Shown piece by piece: positions 1-8,735 of a stretch of DNA of 17,638 nucleotides. The notes under the pieces are model-generated. The model saw only the letters and a list, made by a program, of their open reading frames with translations. It made no database searches and was not told the origin of the DNA. Origin of the DNA: CAVQEK01 sp964596645 (GTDB taxonomy: Bacteria > Bacteroidota > Bacteroidia > Cytophagales > Cyclobacteriaceae). The stretch is from positions 1-17,638 of the forward strand of contig CAZQVB010000064.1 in assembly GCA_964596645.1 (NCBI GenBank), given 5' to 3'. Every line of letters starts with the position of its first letter. Position 1 is the stretch's first letter. The translations under genes were made by a program, and so were the position numbers.

Positions 1-2584
1 AAGTTACTCCCGGTATTTTGGTAACCTTCACAATTTCATTCCAGATATCATCCGGAGATTTTATCTGTGGCCGCCAGTTTCGGAAATAATTCCCACGATC
101 TTCAGGAATGAGCTCCACTACTGTCACGCCCCGGTCTATAGCTTCTTCATTAGAAAGAGTATCACCGCTATTGAGTATAAAGCGATCTTCCTTATCAACT
201 TTGAACCTTACCCGGCGCCCTTTTTCGTTGAGCATGTACTCCGGCTTATAGTTGATGATGTTTTCATACATCGAAATAGGTGCCGGATCTAGTGCGGACT
301 CTACCCGTCCTAATTTGCCTACCGTTAATTCGACTTCAGGGATGTTGGTCAAGAGCATATCCAATTGACCTACTACTTTGCGGTTGTATTCAATGCCGGA
401 ATGCGGCATTGACGTTGGCATGAGCAGGAAGCTTCCTTCGTCCAGAGAAGGCATAAATTCTTTTCCCACACCCGGGAAGGTATGGGTAAGGCCTGACCAA
501 ACTGTGGTGGTGCGGACATCCAAGCCGAGATTGTCCAATGCTTTTGGTATAAACCCGAAAATGGTATTAAATCCTAACCAAACATTTGCGCCAAGCAAAA
601 TCAGGAAGGCAGGTATCAATAAAAAAGTTGCTTTATGATCCAGGCACCATTTTAATATGGATTTATAGTAATATTCTAAAAGCGTAAATGCGCCAAGAAT
701 AAATCCTACCAAAAGGGTCACAAAAATAAAGTTGAGCAACAGAGACTTTGAGGCGCCTAGCGGCAGCCAATATTGAGCTAAGAGCCAGATTACGCCAATG
801 AGTACAATGATGAGCTCGGCATACTTAAAGAGAAATGATACAGGCCTGGAAAAGCCTTCCTTTTTAGCGTCAAAGACATTCTTTACGATTCCAATTGCAC
901 CAAACAGTACCAGCAGTACTCCACCCCAAATCTGACCGGCAAAGAGCCCTACAATTCCAAATAATACCAATGCATAAGCGCCATATTTATTGAGAAACTT
1001 ATTTCTGATCTTGAACCCAAAGAACCAATGTGCCAACGTAGGCATGATTAAAAGGCTCACCAGAAGGGCAGCTATCAAGGCAAAGGTTTTAGTGAATGCC
1101 AAGGGTCCAAAGAGCTTTCCTTCAGCAGCTTGCATGGTAAATACCGGAATGAAGCTGACAATGGTGGTAGAAACAGCGGTGAGAATAGCGGTGCCCACTT
1201 CCGAAGCTCCATTGTAAATGGTATCTATCAGTTTTTGACCGGGAGGAGCTTCATCTATATGCTTGATTATATTTTCAGAAAGTATAACGCCCAGGTCCAC
1301 CATCGTACCAATGGCAATCGCAATCCCTGACAAAGCCACTATATTGGCATCCACGCCAAAATATCGCATGGCAATAAATACCATCAATACCGAAATAGGA
1401 AGAATACTCGAAATAAGAAATGAAGCTCTGAGGTTGTACACCATCACGATCACTACCAAAATGGTGATGAGTACCTGAAGCGAAATGGCTTCTTCGAGCG
1501 TTCCTAATGTTTCATAAATAAGTTCGGAACGGTCGTAAAACGGCACAATAGTCAACTGGCTTTCCCTTCCATCTGCCAACGTTTTTTTAGGCAGTCCCGG
1601 GGCTATTTCTTGGATCTTGTCCTTGACGTTGTTAATGACCTGCAAAGGATTGGCTCCATAGCGGGCCACCACTACGCCGCCCACCACTTCAGCACCATCT
1701 TTATCCAGCAGGCCTCTACGGGTGGATGGGCCCAGGGCAACTACACCTATGTCTTTAATGCGGACGGGAACATTTTCCTGAACGTCCACCACGGCCTTTT
1801 CAATGTCTTCTACTTTTTTGATGTAGCCCAAACCACGGACAAAATATTCTGCCAGGTTGATCTCAATGGTTTTGGCTCCTACGTCTTTATTTGATTTCTG
1901 TACCGCCTGCATTACCTTCTGCAAAGGGATATCATAGGCTTCAAGGGCAGCCGGGTTCACATCAATCTGATATTCCTGTACAAAACCTCCAATAGATGCC
2001 ACTTCCGAAACACCTTCTGTTGCGTTTAATCCATATTTGACATAGAAGTCCTGTACCGTGCGGATTTCGTGGAGATCCCATCCCCCGGTAGGGTTTCCAT
2101 CCCTATCCCTACCCTCAATAGTATACCAATACACCTGGCCCAGCGCAGTGGCATCAGGCCCGAGTGCGGGCTGAACCTCTTCCGGTAATAAGCCGGCAGG
2201 CAGGGAACTTAATTTCTCAAGGATACGAGAGCGCGACCAGTAAAAATCTACGTCTTCATTGAAAATGATGAAGATGCTGGAGAAGCCAAAAATAGACGAA
2301 CTCCGAATAGATTTTACGCCAGGGACACCCAATAGATAGGTGGTCAGCGGATAGGAAATTTGGTCTTCTATGTCTTGTGGAGACCGGCCTTGCCACTGGG
2401 TAAAGACGATTTGTTGGTTTTCTCCAATATCCGGAATGGCGTCCACAGGAACCGGATCAGAAGGCAACACGCCTATCTGCCAACCAAAAGGGGCCGTCAC
2501 AATGCCCCAGGCAATGAAGCCAATTAAGATGAGCACGGTTACTAACTTGTTCTCAAGGAAGTATTTGATGATTTTATTAAGCAT
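1..2584 (-). CDS. cusA: CusA/CzcA-family heavy-metal efflux RND permease (partial, C-terminus beyond window)
   Basis: This is the inner-membrane proton-driven pump of a tripartite Cu/Ag-type (HME-RND) efflux system. I read 861 codons from ATG at 2584; the gene continues past position 1. It begins MLNKIIKYFLENKLVTVLI, followed by 'DAIPDIGENQQIVFTQW', the usual start of Bacteroidota CusA proteins. The TM4 proton-relay region reads GIAIAIGTMVDLGVILSEN; D430 and E437 match CusA D405 and E412 with the same spacing. M722 in 'FLLMPTSMP' aligns with the metal-site Met573 of E. coli CusA. Between TM6 and TM7 (about residues 525-645) there are roughly 120 extra, mostly hydrophobic residues compared with E. 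coli CusA. That fits the longer Bacteroidota subgroup. The gene follows the HYC_CC_PP gene by 109 bp and is probably cotranscribed. Cu/Ag specificity is inferred from family resemblance; Co/Zn/Cd cannot be excluded. Confidence 0.95.
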   Translation of the reverse strand, partial: MLNKIIKYFLENKLVTVLILIGFIAWGIVTAPFGWQIGVLPSDPVPVDAIPDIGENQQIVFTQWQGRSPQDIEDQISYPLTTYLLGVPGVKSIRSSSIFGFSSIFIIFNEDVDFYWSRSRILEKLSSLPAGLLPEEVQPALGPDATALGQVYWYTIEGRDRDGNPTGGWDLHEIRTVQDFYVKYGLNATEGVSEVASIGGFVQEYQIDVNPAALEAYDIPLQKVMQAVQKSNKDVGAKTIEINLAEYFVRGLGYIKKVEDIEKAVVDVQENVPVRIKDIGVVALGPSTRRGLLDKDGAEVVGGVVVARYGANPLQVINNVKDKIQEIAPGLPKKTLADGRESQLTIVPFYDRSELIYETLGTLEEAISLQVLITILVVIVMVYNLRASFLISSILPISVLMVFIAMRYFGVDANIVALSGIAIAIGTMVDLGVILSENIIKHIDEAPPGQKLIDTIYNGASEVGTAILTAVSTTIVSFIPVFTMQAAEGKLFGPLAFTKTFALIAALLVSLLIMPTLAHWFFGFKIRNKFLNKYGAYALVLFGIVGLFAGQIWGGVLLVLFGAIGIVKNVFDAKKEGFSRPVSFLFKYAELIIVLIGVIWLLAQYWLPLGASKSLLLNFIFVTLLVGFILGAFTLLEYYYKSILKWCLDHKATFLLIPAFLILLGANVWLGFNTIFGFIPKALDNLGLDVRTTTVWSGLTHTFPGVGKEFMPSLDEGSFLLMPTSMPHSGIEYNRKVVGQLDMLLTNIPEVELTVGKLGRVESALDPAPISMYENIINYKPEYMLNEKGRRVRFKVDKEDRFILNSGDTLSNEEAIDRGVTVVELIPEDRGNYFRNWRPQIKSPDDIWNEIVKVTKIPGVT

Positions 2585-2624
2585 AATATGAGTTTGGATA
2601 GAACTATGGGAGTACAGTTCGGAA

Positions 2625-2677
2625 TAAACCCTTTGGGAAACAGGGGTTTATGTCATGAGCATAATAATCTCATGACA
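2625..2677. promoter_or_regulatory. Two adjacent inverted repeats between the HYC_CC_PP gene and cusA
   Basis: TAAACCC (2625-2631) pairs with GGGTTTA (2644-2650), and directly beside it TGTCATGAG (2651-2659) pairs perfectly with CTCATGACA (2669-2677) across a 9-nt spacer. Both lie in the 109-bp gap upstream of cusA. No T-run follows on the minus strand, so a classical terminator is unlikely. An operator, or an mRNA stem setting the relative amounts of the two proteins, is possible. The function is inferred. Confidence 0.45.
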
Positions 2678-2693
2678 CATCATATCATGTAGT

Positions 2694-3110
2694 CTAGATA
2701 AGGAATGACTGAAACAGCACCGGAAGGTCATGCCTCAGTTTGGGAGGGGAATATCTTAAATAGTGTGTGTCTGAGTCAACAGCGAAGGGATCGAGGTCGA
2801 AATTAGCTAAAGCTATAAGGAGATTTATTTGTAGCGATTCGAGTACAACTTTAGTTGTGGTGGCATCATCAGACTCTATAGACGCATACTGATTTTCGCA
2901 ACAGCCTTTTCGTTGAAATTGCTCTCCGGTATGGCTGTTTTCATTGGCACAGTCCATTGCCATTTGGTCCATACCACAATCCAAATCAATATGACCAAAA
3001 CTAAATGCCATATCGGCTACATGACCACCGCACAGGTGTGTAGCCATAGTAACTCCGCTGCTACTGGCTAGCATCACAAATAGGAGAAATATGGAAATCG
3101 CTTTTTTCAC
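2694..3110 (-). CDS. HYC_CC_PP-family small exported protein, companion of heavy-metal efflux
   Basis: The protein has 138 residues with a signal peptide (charged MKKA, then a hydrophobic stretch ending near A23). Signature elements of the Bacteroidota HYC_CC_PP family are present: H25-x-C27 in 'THLCGG', the C70-C71 pair in 'KGCCEN', and the terminal 'YSPPKLRHDLP' (PP at 122-123). Between them is a segment rich in Met, Asp, Cys and His (residues 40-60), suggesting periplasmic metal binding. The start codon is GTG; an in-frame TAA two codons upstream excludes a longer form. It sits first in an apparent operon with cusA, behind a recognisable promoter, so a role in sensing, buffering or handing over copper-like metals is likely. 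The family's biochemical function is not established to my knowledge, and the family name is recalled from motif pattern. Confidence 0.8.
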   Translation of the reverse strand: MKKAISIFLLFVMLASSSGVTMATHLCGGHVADMAFSFGHIDLDCGMDQMAMDCANENSHTGEQFQRKGCCENQYASIESDDATTTKVVLESLQINLLIALANFDLDPFAVDSDTHYLRYSPPKLRHDLPVLFQSFLI

Positions 3111-3146
3111 TTGTTACTGATTAACTCAAACGTCTTCTCAATAGTT

Positions 3147-3178
3147 CAAATATAAATTTGGCCCGATAATGTAGCAAA
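3147..3178 (-). promoter_or_regulatory. Bacteroidota-type promoter for HYC_CC_PP-cusA
   Basis: On the minus strand, TTTG (3178-3175) is followed after 20 bp by TATATTTG (3154-3147), an exact match to the phylum consensus -33 TTG / -7 TAnnTTTG with normal spacing. The -7 element ends 36 bp before the GTG start at 3110. Confidence 0.6.
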
Positions 3179-3340
3179 TATGCTCTCAGGCGACTATACA
3201 ATATTGCCCCAGTGCTATGGAACAACCAAATTTCTCCAGATTAAAACCAGTGAGGGCGCGTTTGACAGTACCGAATCACCATGCTGCACACCGGCTTAGC
3301 CCTTGTAAAAATCAACTCCTGGCACGAGCCTGTCAGGCAG

Positions 3341-3402
3341 GAAAAAAAGAAGCGGGCCTGGTTTCAGGAGCATGAAGAACATTTCCCGGCAACCAGGCCC
3401 GC
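3341..3402 (-). terminator. Intrinsic terminator of the T9SS multimodular enzyme gene
   Basis: GCGGGCCTGGTT (3352-3363) pairs perfectly with AACCAGGCCCGC (3391-3402) around a 27-nt loop. On the minus strand the stem is followed at once by TTCTTTTTTT (3350-3341). It begins 35 bp after the stop codon at 3438. Confidence 0.85.
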
Positions 3403-3437
3403 ATTAATTACTTTATCTTTTATGCTTTTCTTTTATC

Positions 3438-6400
3438 CTAATCTTTGTAAATCCTATAGGTAGATCTGTGCTGGTCGTACAAAACAGTGACGTGGTAAAC
3501 ACCGCTATGTATGTGGCTCAAGTCAATGGTGTTGTTCTGTTCCCCTACATTCTGTTGAAGTACTTTTCGTCCGGTAAGGTCATACAACTCCACCTGATAC
3601 GTCCCTTTCTTCAAGTTGGTAAAATACAAGCTGTTTTGCACAGGATTAGGATAGAGAATTGCCTCTCCCCTCGACTGAATTTCATTTGTAATTTCATCAG
3701 AACTTGCAGTACGCATGGCTGCCGGATTGCCCAGCGTTACCAGTGCCACCCAGTCTTGTGTAGTTTCTGAAGGAGGATTACCCAAAGAAACTTGCTGACC
3801 ACCCGCTATAAGAGGTACTGAGCCATTCTGCAACTCCCCCCCATTGCGCGGGTTATACCATTGTACCATATATGTGCCTGTTTGTCCGACCAAATCAAGC
3901 GTTGTGGTGCCACCATCTGGCAGATAGACAACGTAGATACGGCCTTCCTCGGCAAGCACATAATCGCTACTTGTAGGTGTGAGTTCATTGAAGTTTTGCA
4001 TGGCAATGAGATGTGGCTGTAGATAGGCATTGAAAAACCTAAGCGCGTGCCTTGCATCATTCCACTTCGACTGTCTGGTTCTGTGATCCTGACAGTCCAG
4101 ATCGTCGCAGCCAGTTTGATAGCCGTAGTAGTACTCCACGCCGGCGCCTCCCGCCATTAGTGTTCCCCACAATACTTTATGCCGCACATCCTTTCTGTTG
4201 TCGCTGACACCTCTGTTTTCAGGTAGCTGGGCGTCAGGATAATCGGCATCTACTGCTACCCCACTGTTGGCACCTCCTTGCTCATCGTTGGCCACCACCC
4301 AAGGCCTGCCTGCCTGAGCTGAACTTTGCACCCATATTTTTACATCCCGATGTACACCGTTTACTCCGGACTGGATAGAGGCACCTGTTAGTACGCTTTT
4401 ATTTCCTGTAAGTGTGCTATACACATCATCTTTATGTCCGGGAAATGTGTGGATCACGATATTATGATCATACGGGTCTATGTCTTTAATATATTGTGCA
4501 TATGATTTGACGATGTTATTATTCGGATCACTGAGCTGTTTCCAAATGTCATTTTCTTCGCCCAGATTCCAGTTGAGGGCAAGATGATGGCCAAAACGGG
4601 CAATAAGCTCTCGGTAATACAACTTGCGTTCCCGGCCCAGCTGCCCGCCGTCCATTTTCAGATCATTTTCCGTTTCCTGGGTTTTGAAGTGAAGATATAC
4701 GCCTCTTTTATCAGCATACTCCATTATTTTCTCCCATTGGGCTAGTTTTGAGACATCAAACCGGTCGTGGTACACATCATTCCATGAAGAGGCGCCCGAC
4801 ACCTGCTGAAGATGTGGGTAGATGTTGTCGTCGTCGCCATCAAGGCTAAAAGTCAGGAAGGAAAATGCATTCATCTCTTGTGAGGCGAGGTAATTTACTG
4901 ATCCCAGTAATTCCCGTCCTTTGGCACGTGCCCCGTCGCCCGAGGCAGGTCCCCAGGTGTATTCACCAGCATCAGAGAGTTCGAAATCCTGTAGGTGTGG
5001 CGACCAGCTCTTTCTGCGCCCGCCTCTGTTGGGAGTTTGGTCAAAATCTTCGTAGGCAAATGTGTTTTCAGGAGCATCGGCACCAGCTTTTATAAAATAT
5101 TCACCCGTACCGGCAAACTGTAGATAGTGTTCTCCTACGTATTCCAGACGGCCTTTACTCCGGAAGTCCCGGCCACCTTTGTCACTGCCAGCTATAGCAA
5201 AGCTGCCATTGTCACCATTAAAAGCAGTAGGTGATCCGGCATTCGGATTTAGGGAGATGGCCACGTCAGAGCCGGTGCGGAAGCTAGCCGAATACGTCCA
5301 GGTGCCTGTTTCGTCAGGCGAGAAATGCACCTGCCATATATTGCCGCTGGTGGCCGATGAGTTGGCTGCATTGCCATCAGCTGCATAATATCCCGGTACG
5401 ACATAGGTTTTATTGCCATTGGTGAAAGTAACATTCAGCCTGTAGTCTGTAAAAGGGTTGGTGACATCCAATTCGCTTGTTTCAGGCCCTTCAAATGAAA
5501 GTGTTACCTTATGCCATAGTTTTAGTTCACCTGAAATAAGAGGAGGCGTACCCGTTGGCGGCACCGAAGGGTTTTCGTTGATCACAAAAAAGTTTATGGA
5601 TAATGAAGATCCCGCTTCTCCTGAAAGATCCGCTCCAGAAAAAGCCGTGACGGTGATGGTATTTTCTCCCATATCAGGCGTCCACTCATCATAGTTCCCA
5701 TTGCTGTCGCCACCGATGGTATACGGAGCTGAGTTTTCTATCTTGAAATTGGTCGTGCCATTGTAGTCAAACCCAACACTGCCTACTTCTTCCGGCGATG
5801 TGTTCGCCCTTATATTGAGTGCAGAACCTGTATTGAACAAGTTGATTGTATCTCCATTCTGCAGTGTAGCAATATCGAGATTGGTTTCTGCGTCTACCAA
5901 TACCAGGCTCACTATCTGAGGTTTACCGTTGAGCAACACAACTTTTACAGGTTCAGTAAACGCTGAGGAAGTGTCCTGAAAGTTGGTCTTCATACGCAGA
6001 TAAAAAGATGCACCTTCCTGAAAATCGCCGTAATCTAGCGATTCATAGCCGAAGTACAGGGCGTCAAAAAACTCATATGAGCCCTCTGCGGAAGGTGATG
6101 ATTCTATCAGGTAATCATTTCCGTACGCTGGCGGCTCCCACGAAAGCGTGAAGGATGTCGTCGTAACGTTTGAAACCTGTAAATCAGTCGGGGGAAGCGG
6201 GATATTGGTGACCGACACTACATTGGAAAAGTCCGAAGCACCGGCTTCATTTACGGCACGCACCCGGTAGTCAGCATAGCCAAAGTTGTTGAGGCCATTG
6301 TCGGTGAATGACGTGCTTTGAGCTGCTATCGTCTCCAGCACGATCCACTCCCCTTGATTGTAACTTGCCTGAATCTCGTATCCATTTTCGTTAGATGCAT

Positions 6401-7823
6401 TGTCTTCCCAATTGAGCACCGCAATGCCCTGTTGGGGAATATCTGCAGTAAGCGAGGTGGGTGCACCAGGAACTGTGTTTACTTCTTCTTCTACCAATAT
6501 TACGCATTGGGCGAATACGGCGCCATCGCTGAAACTTGTAACGGTAACGGTATATTCGCCTGGTGCTGAAGCCGAAAATATGCCGGAAAGATAGTCGACG
6601 CTTAAGCCATCGCTAGCAGTAAAAGCCAGCGTTTGGTTGGTGGCGTTCATTGGAGTTATGGTTACGTCAAGATCTAAGGTATCGCCTACGCTGATGGGGG
6701 CTTCCGGACAGTTGGTAAATGCAATGTCGGTAACGATTACCTCATCCAGGAATTGAAATTTATCGACATCAAATAAATAGCCATTGCCTCCTTTAAAAAC
6801 CAGGTAAAGCGCTTGAATGCCCACAGAAGGTTCATTGACAACATCAATGGTAAACGTTTTAAAGCTGTTCCATCCTCCTGTATTGGTTATTGCAGCCCTG
6901 GCCAGCAATGGCCCGTCGAGGGAACCGGTTCTAAACTCCACGCTGCCTCCGCCGGTATTGCTGGAGGCTATCACTTGTCCGCCCTGTGGTACTTTGTTGA
7001 AATTGACAGCCTCAAATTTGATGTAGTCATTATTGTTAATGTATCCTACCGCTATCTTGCTTCCGCCGAGTTTTATGCCGCTTTGTTCATCATAACTCTC
7101 AGCTTCCACCATTTCAAAAGGATCGATTGAGGCTCCCTGTTCCTCCACCTGAATGACGCATTGGGCAAATACAGATCCATCGCTGAAACTAGTAGCTGTC
7201 ACTGTCACACTCCCGGGGCTGATGGCCGTAAATTCACCGCTTGAATAGTCAACACTTGTTCCATCACTGGCTGTGAAAGCAATGTTTTGGTTGGTGGCAT
7301 CGGCGGGAGAAAGAGCTACTTCAAGGTCTATACTTTCGCCAACCTTCAGCGGTGAATCAGGACAGTTTGTGAAGTTTACACTTGTAACCAGCACCTCACT
7401 TGTTTCTTCTGTAAATGAGATGGTTATGGCTTTTCCAAGGCCGGCTGCTCCGCTTGCGCTTCCACCTGCATAGGGAATGGCTTCAATGGTGTAAGTGCCT
7501 GGCGAGGGTGTCCAATTGGCGTAATTGCCGTTGCTGTCGCCTGCCAAAGCATAGGGCGACACATTCTCTGCTCTTTCCAGCACACCATTCAGAAAAAAGA
7601 CCACACTACCCACCTGCTGTGGGTTTGTGTTGGCACGCACATTAAGATTGGCGGAGGCCAATTCATTAAGATTAATTACATCACCGTCACTGAGTGTGGT
7701 CAGATCAGTATTTCCGGAGGCGTTCACTAGTGTGAAGCTAATAACCTCCTGAGCATTGGCCTGCGCTATTGTGACTGTAACAGCCAGCCATAAAACGCTT
7801 AAATAGATAAAGAACTTTTTCAT
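3438..7823 (-). CDS. Secreted multimodular glycoside-hydrolase-like protein (DUF5060 + TIM barrel, CBM6, Ig/FN3 modules, T9SS sorting domain)
   Basis: The predicted 1461 residues read as follows. Signal peptide 1-25 (ends ANAQ); Ig-like module A1 26-138; BIG2-like 143-228; CBM6-like 235-360 (starts 'MVEAESYDEQSGI'); second BIG2-like 361-447; two FN3 domains 452-540 and 541-632; module A2 636-748, a clear duplicate of A1; DUF5060 about 760-850; TIM-barrel region about 880-1280; a beta-rich C-terminal domain of the putative collagen-binding type 1285-1365; T9SS type A sorting domain 1385-1461 ('ILYPNPVQNSLYF', 'LYDLTGRKV'). Candidate clan GH-A acids are E1089/E1090 in 'NWNLGEEND' and E1181 in 'VVANDEQGG'. 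It is probably a cell-surface or secreted polysaccharide-degrading enzyme; the substrate is unknown. I chose ATG 7823 because a signal peptide follows directly; the 66 upstream codons are AT-rich and non-coding in character. It appears monocistronic, with no SusC/SusD genes in view. Confidence 0.85.
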   Translation of the reverse strand: MKKFFIYLSVLWLAVTVTIAQANAQEVISFTLVNASGNTDLTTLSDGDVINLNELASANLNVRANTNPQQVGSVVFFLNGVLERAENVSPYALAGDSNGNYANWTPSPGTYTIEAIPYAGGSASGAAGLGKAITISFTEETSEVLVTSVNFTNCPDSPLKVGESIDLEVALSPADATNQNIAFTASDGTSVDYSSGEFTAISPGSVTVTATSFSDGSVFAQCVIQVEEQGASIDPFEMVEAESYDEQSGIKLGGSKIAVGYINNNDYIKFEAVNFNKVPQGGQVIASSNTGGGSVEFRTGSLDGPLLARAAITNTGGWNSFKTFTIDVVNEPSVGIQALYLVFKGGNGYLFDVDKFQFLDEVIVTDIAFTNCPEAPISVGDTLDLDVTITPMNATNQTLAFTASDGLSVDYLSGIFSASAPGEYTVTVTSFSDGAVFAQCVILVEEEVNTVPGAPTSLTADIPQQGIAVLNWEDNASNENGYEIQASYNQGEWIVLETIAAQSTSFTDNGLNNFGYADYRVRAVNEAGASDFSNVVSVTNIPLPPTDLQVSNVTTTSFTLSWEPPAYGNDYLIESSPSAEGSYEFFDALYFGYESLDYGDFQEGASFYLRMKTNFQDTSSAFTEPVKVVLLNGKPQIVSLVLVDAETNLDIATLQNGDTINLFNTGSALNIRANTSPEEVGSVGFDYNGTTNFKIENSAPYTIGGDSNGNYDEWTPDMGENTITVTAFSGADLSGEAGSSLSINFFVINENPSVPPTGTPPLISGELKLWHKVTLSFEGPETSELDVTNPFTDYRLNVTFTNGNKTYVVPGYYAADGNAANSSATSGNIWQVHFSPDETGTWTYSASFRTGSDVAISLNPNAGSPTAFNGDNGSFAIAGSDKGGRDFRSKGRLEYVGEHYLQFAGTGEYFIKAGADAPENTFAYEDFDQTPNRGGRRKSWSPHLQDFELSDAGEYTWGPASGDGARAKGRELLGSVNYLASQEMNAFSFLTFSLDGDDDNIYPHLQQVSGASSWNDVYHDRFDVSKLAQWEKIMEYADKRGVYLHFKTQETENDLKMDGGQLGRERKLYYRELIARFGHHLALNWNLGEENDIWKQLSDPNNNIVKSYAQYIKDIDPYDHNIVIHTFPGHKDDVYSTLTGNKSVLTGASIQSGVNGVHRDVKIWVQSSAQAGRPWVVANDEQGGANSGVAVDADYPDAQLPENRGVSDNRKDVRHKVLWGTLMAGGAGVEYYYGYQTGCDDLDCQDHRTRQSKWNDARHALRFFNAYLQPHLIAMQNFNELTPTSSDYVLAEEGRIYVVYLPDGGTTTLDLVGQTGTYMVQWYNPRNGGELQNGSVPLIAGGQQVSLGNPPSETTQDWVALVTLGNPAAMRTASSDEITNEIQSRGEAILYPNPVQNSLYFTNLKKGTYQVELYDLTGRKVLQQNVGEQNNTIDLSHIHSGVYHVTVLYDQHRSTYRIYKD

Positions 7824-8438
7824 AGTTGTAAATGGTTGGTTAATGATATGATTTATGCTGCTCAGTAATGAATACAAGTATTTATAACTTAAATGCAAAA
7901 AAATGGGTATAAAGTCCCACTTTTCGTTTGGCTGTAATAAACACATAACAATCTGTATAAATCGACAATAGGTCGATAGAGAACAATTGACATGATTGTA
8001 AAAGTAATGATAAGAAAACACGAAAAGGCCGCTATAAAAGAATTACAAGTATTTTGTAAGGAAATGCAGATTGTTCATAAAATGCAATGCAAATTTTTTT
8101 GTGCTTCATTTTAGCTTAACAGGATTAAAATAATAGTGCAATTTTTACAGTAAATAATACAACTTGAATACAAAACCAGTGAAATTTCATGCAGAGTTTA
8201 CTATGTATAAAAAAAGGGTTTATTACCATTTTTAAGTAGTACATATTCTTTCCTTCACAGGCTCTTAATTTATCCAAGCTTCTGGGCCTTGCATGTTCTG
8301 AATTGTTTTAAGGAGATAGTAATCTCGAGGTGGTGACTAAGCCTTTATGGCTTGGCCGAGAAAGGTTGGCCGATTTAAATAATAGCCAAACACCTCATTT
8401 GCAAGCCTTTTGTCTTTCGTGCATAGAGCTCGCCATAC
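7824..8438. other. AT-rich intergenic region upstream of the T9SS enzyme
   Basis: No convincing gene was found in these 615 bp. They should hold the promoter of the minus-strand gene starting at 7823, but I found no clean TTG / TAnnTTTG pair. A perfect small inverted repeat, ATCGAC (7961-7966) / GTCGAT (7972-7977), lies about 140 bp upstream of the start and could be a regulator site. At 8339-8371 there are short repeats (AAGCC/GGCTT, and TTGGCCGA twice) of unknown meaning. Confidence 0.4.
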
Positions 8439-8615
8439 ATGTCAGCAGGTAAACTCAATCCTGTGTTGACTATTTTGAGCTTGGTAGCCGGTAGTGCGGT
8501 CGGGGGCGTCGCAGGCATGATCATCGCCAAACCAGCAATGGGCATCATCAAAGTAGTGTGCGAGCAGATCGACGTGCTTAGGCCCATCGGCTACTTGCTG
8601 GGAAAAAGGCATTGA
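8439..8615 (+). CDS. Possible small hydrophobic protein (58 aa), unrecognised
   Basis: ATG at 8439 opens a 58-codon frame starting MSAGKLNPVLTILSLVAG, with a Gly/Ala/Val/Ile-rich stretch over residues 7-40 that could form one or two membrane segments. The tail is charged and ends LLGKRH. An in-frame TAG lies just upstream, so it cannot be longer. A hairpin at 8637-8672 follows the stop by 21 nt. I do not recognise a family. A frame on the opposite strand (8375-8587) also exists but looks less like a protein. Remnant of a larger gene or chance are both real alternatives. Confidence 0.35.
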   Translation: MSAGKLNPVLTILSLVAGSAVGGVAGMIIAKPAMGIIKVVCEQIDVLRPIGYLLGKRH

Positions 8616-8636
8616 AGCAAAATGGCTGATAGAGAA

Positions 8637-8672
8637 GGTGAAAGGATGGTTTACTTAAACCATCGCTTCACC
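8637..8672. terminator. Hairpin between convergent genes, probable terminator
   Basis: GGTGAA (8637-8642) pairs with TTCACC (8667-8672), and inside it GATGGTTT (8645-8652) pairs with AAACCATC (8657-8664) around a 4-nt loop, with a 2x2 internal mismatch. It lies 64 bp beyond the dehydrogenase stop (minus) and 21 bp beyond the 58-aa frame (plus). T-tracts are weak on both sides, so termination is inferred mainly from position. Confidence 0.5.
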
Positions 8673-8735
8673 ATTTGATGTAGTAAAAACCGCCCTTATC
8701 TGCCAGAATGAAGTTTGACATTGCGAACCAAAAGC

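Larger units (their letters stand above)
3111..3437. other. Intergenic region between HYC_CC_PP and the T9SS enzyme gene
   Basis: The 327 bp contain the promoter at 3147-3178 and the terminator at 3341-3402. The part between them (about 3180-3340) shows no convincing gene. A 60-codon plus-strand frame at 3281-3463 runs through the terminator and into the antisense of the next gene, so I treat it as chance. Confidence 0.5.

Noticed and set aside
7824..8021. 66-codon N-terminal extension of the T9SS enzyme
   Set aside because: The extension is AT-rich, unlike the rest, and would bury the signal peptide that begins at the ATG at 7823.
8118..8128. AACAGGATTA resembling a stray piece of the hairpin repeat
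   Set aside because: Only about 10 bp match, which is too short to separate from chance in AT-rich DNA.
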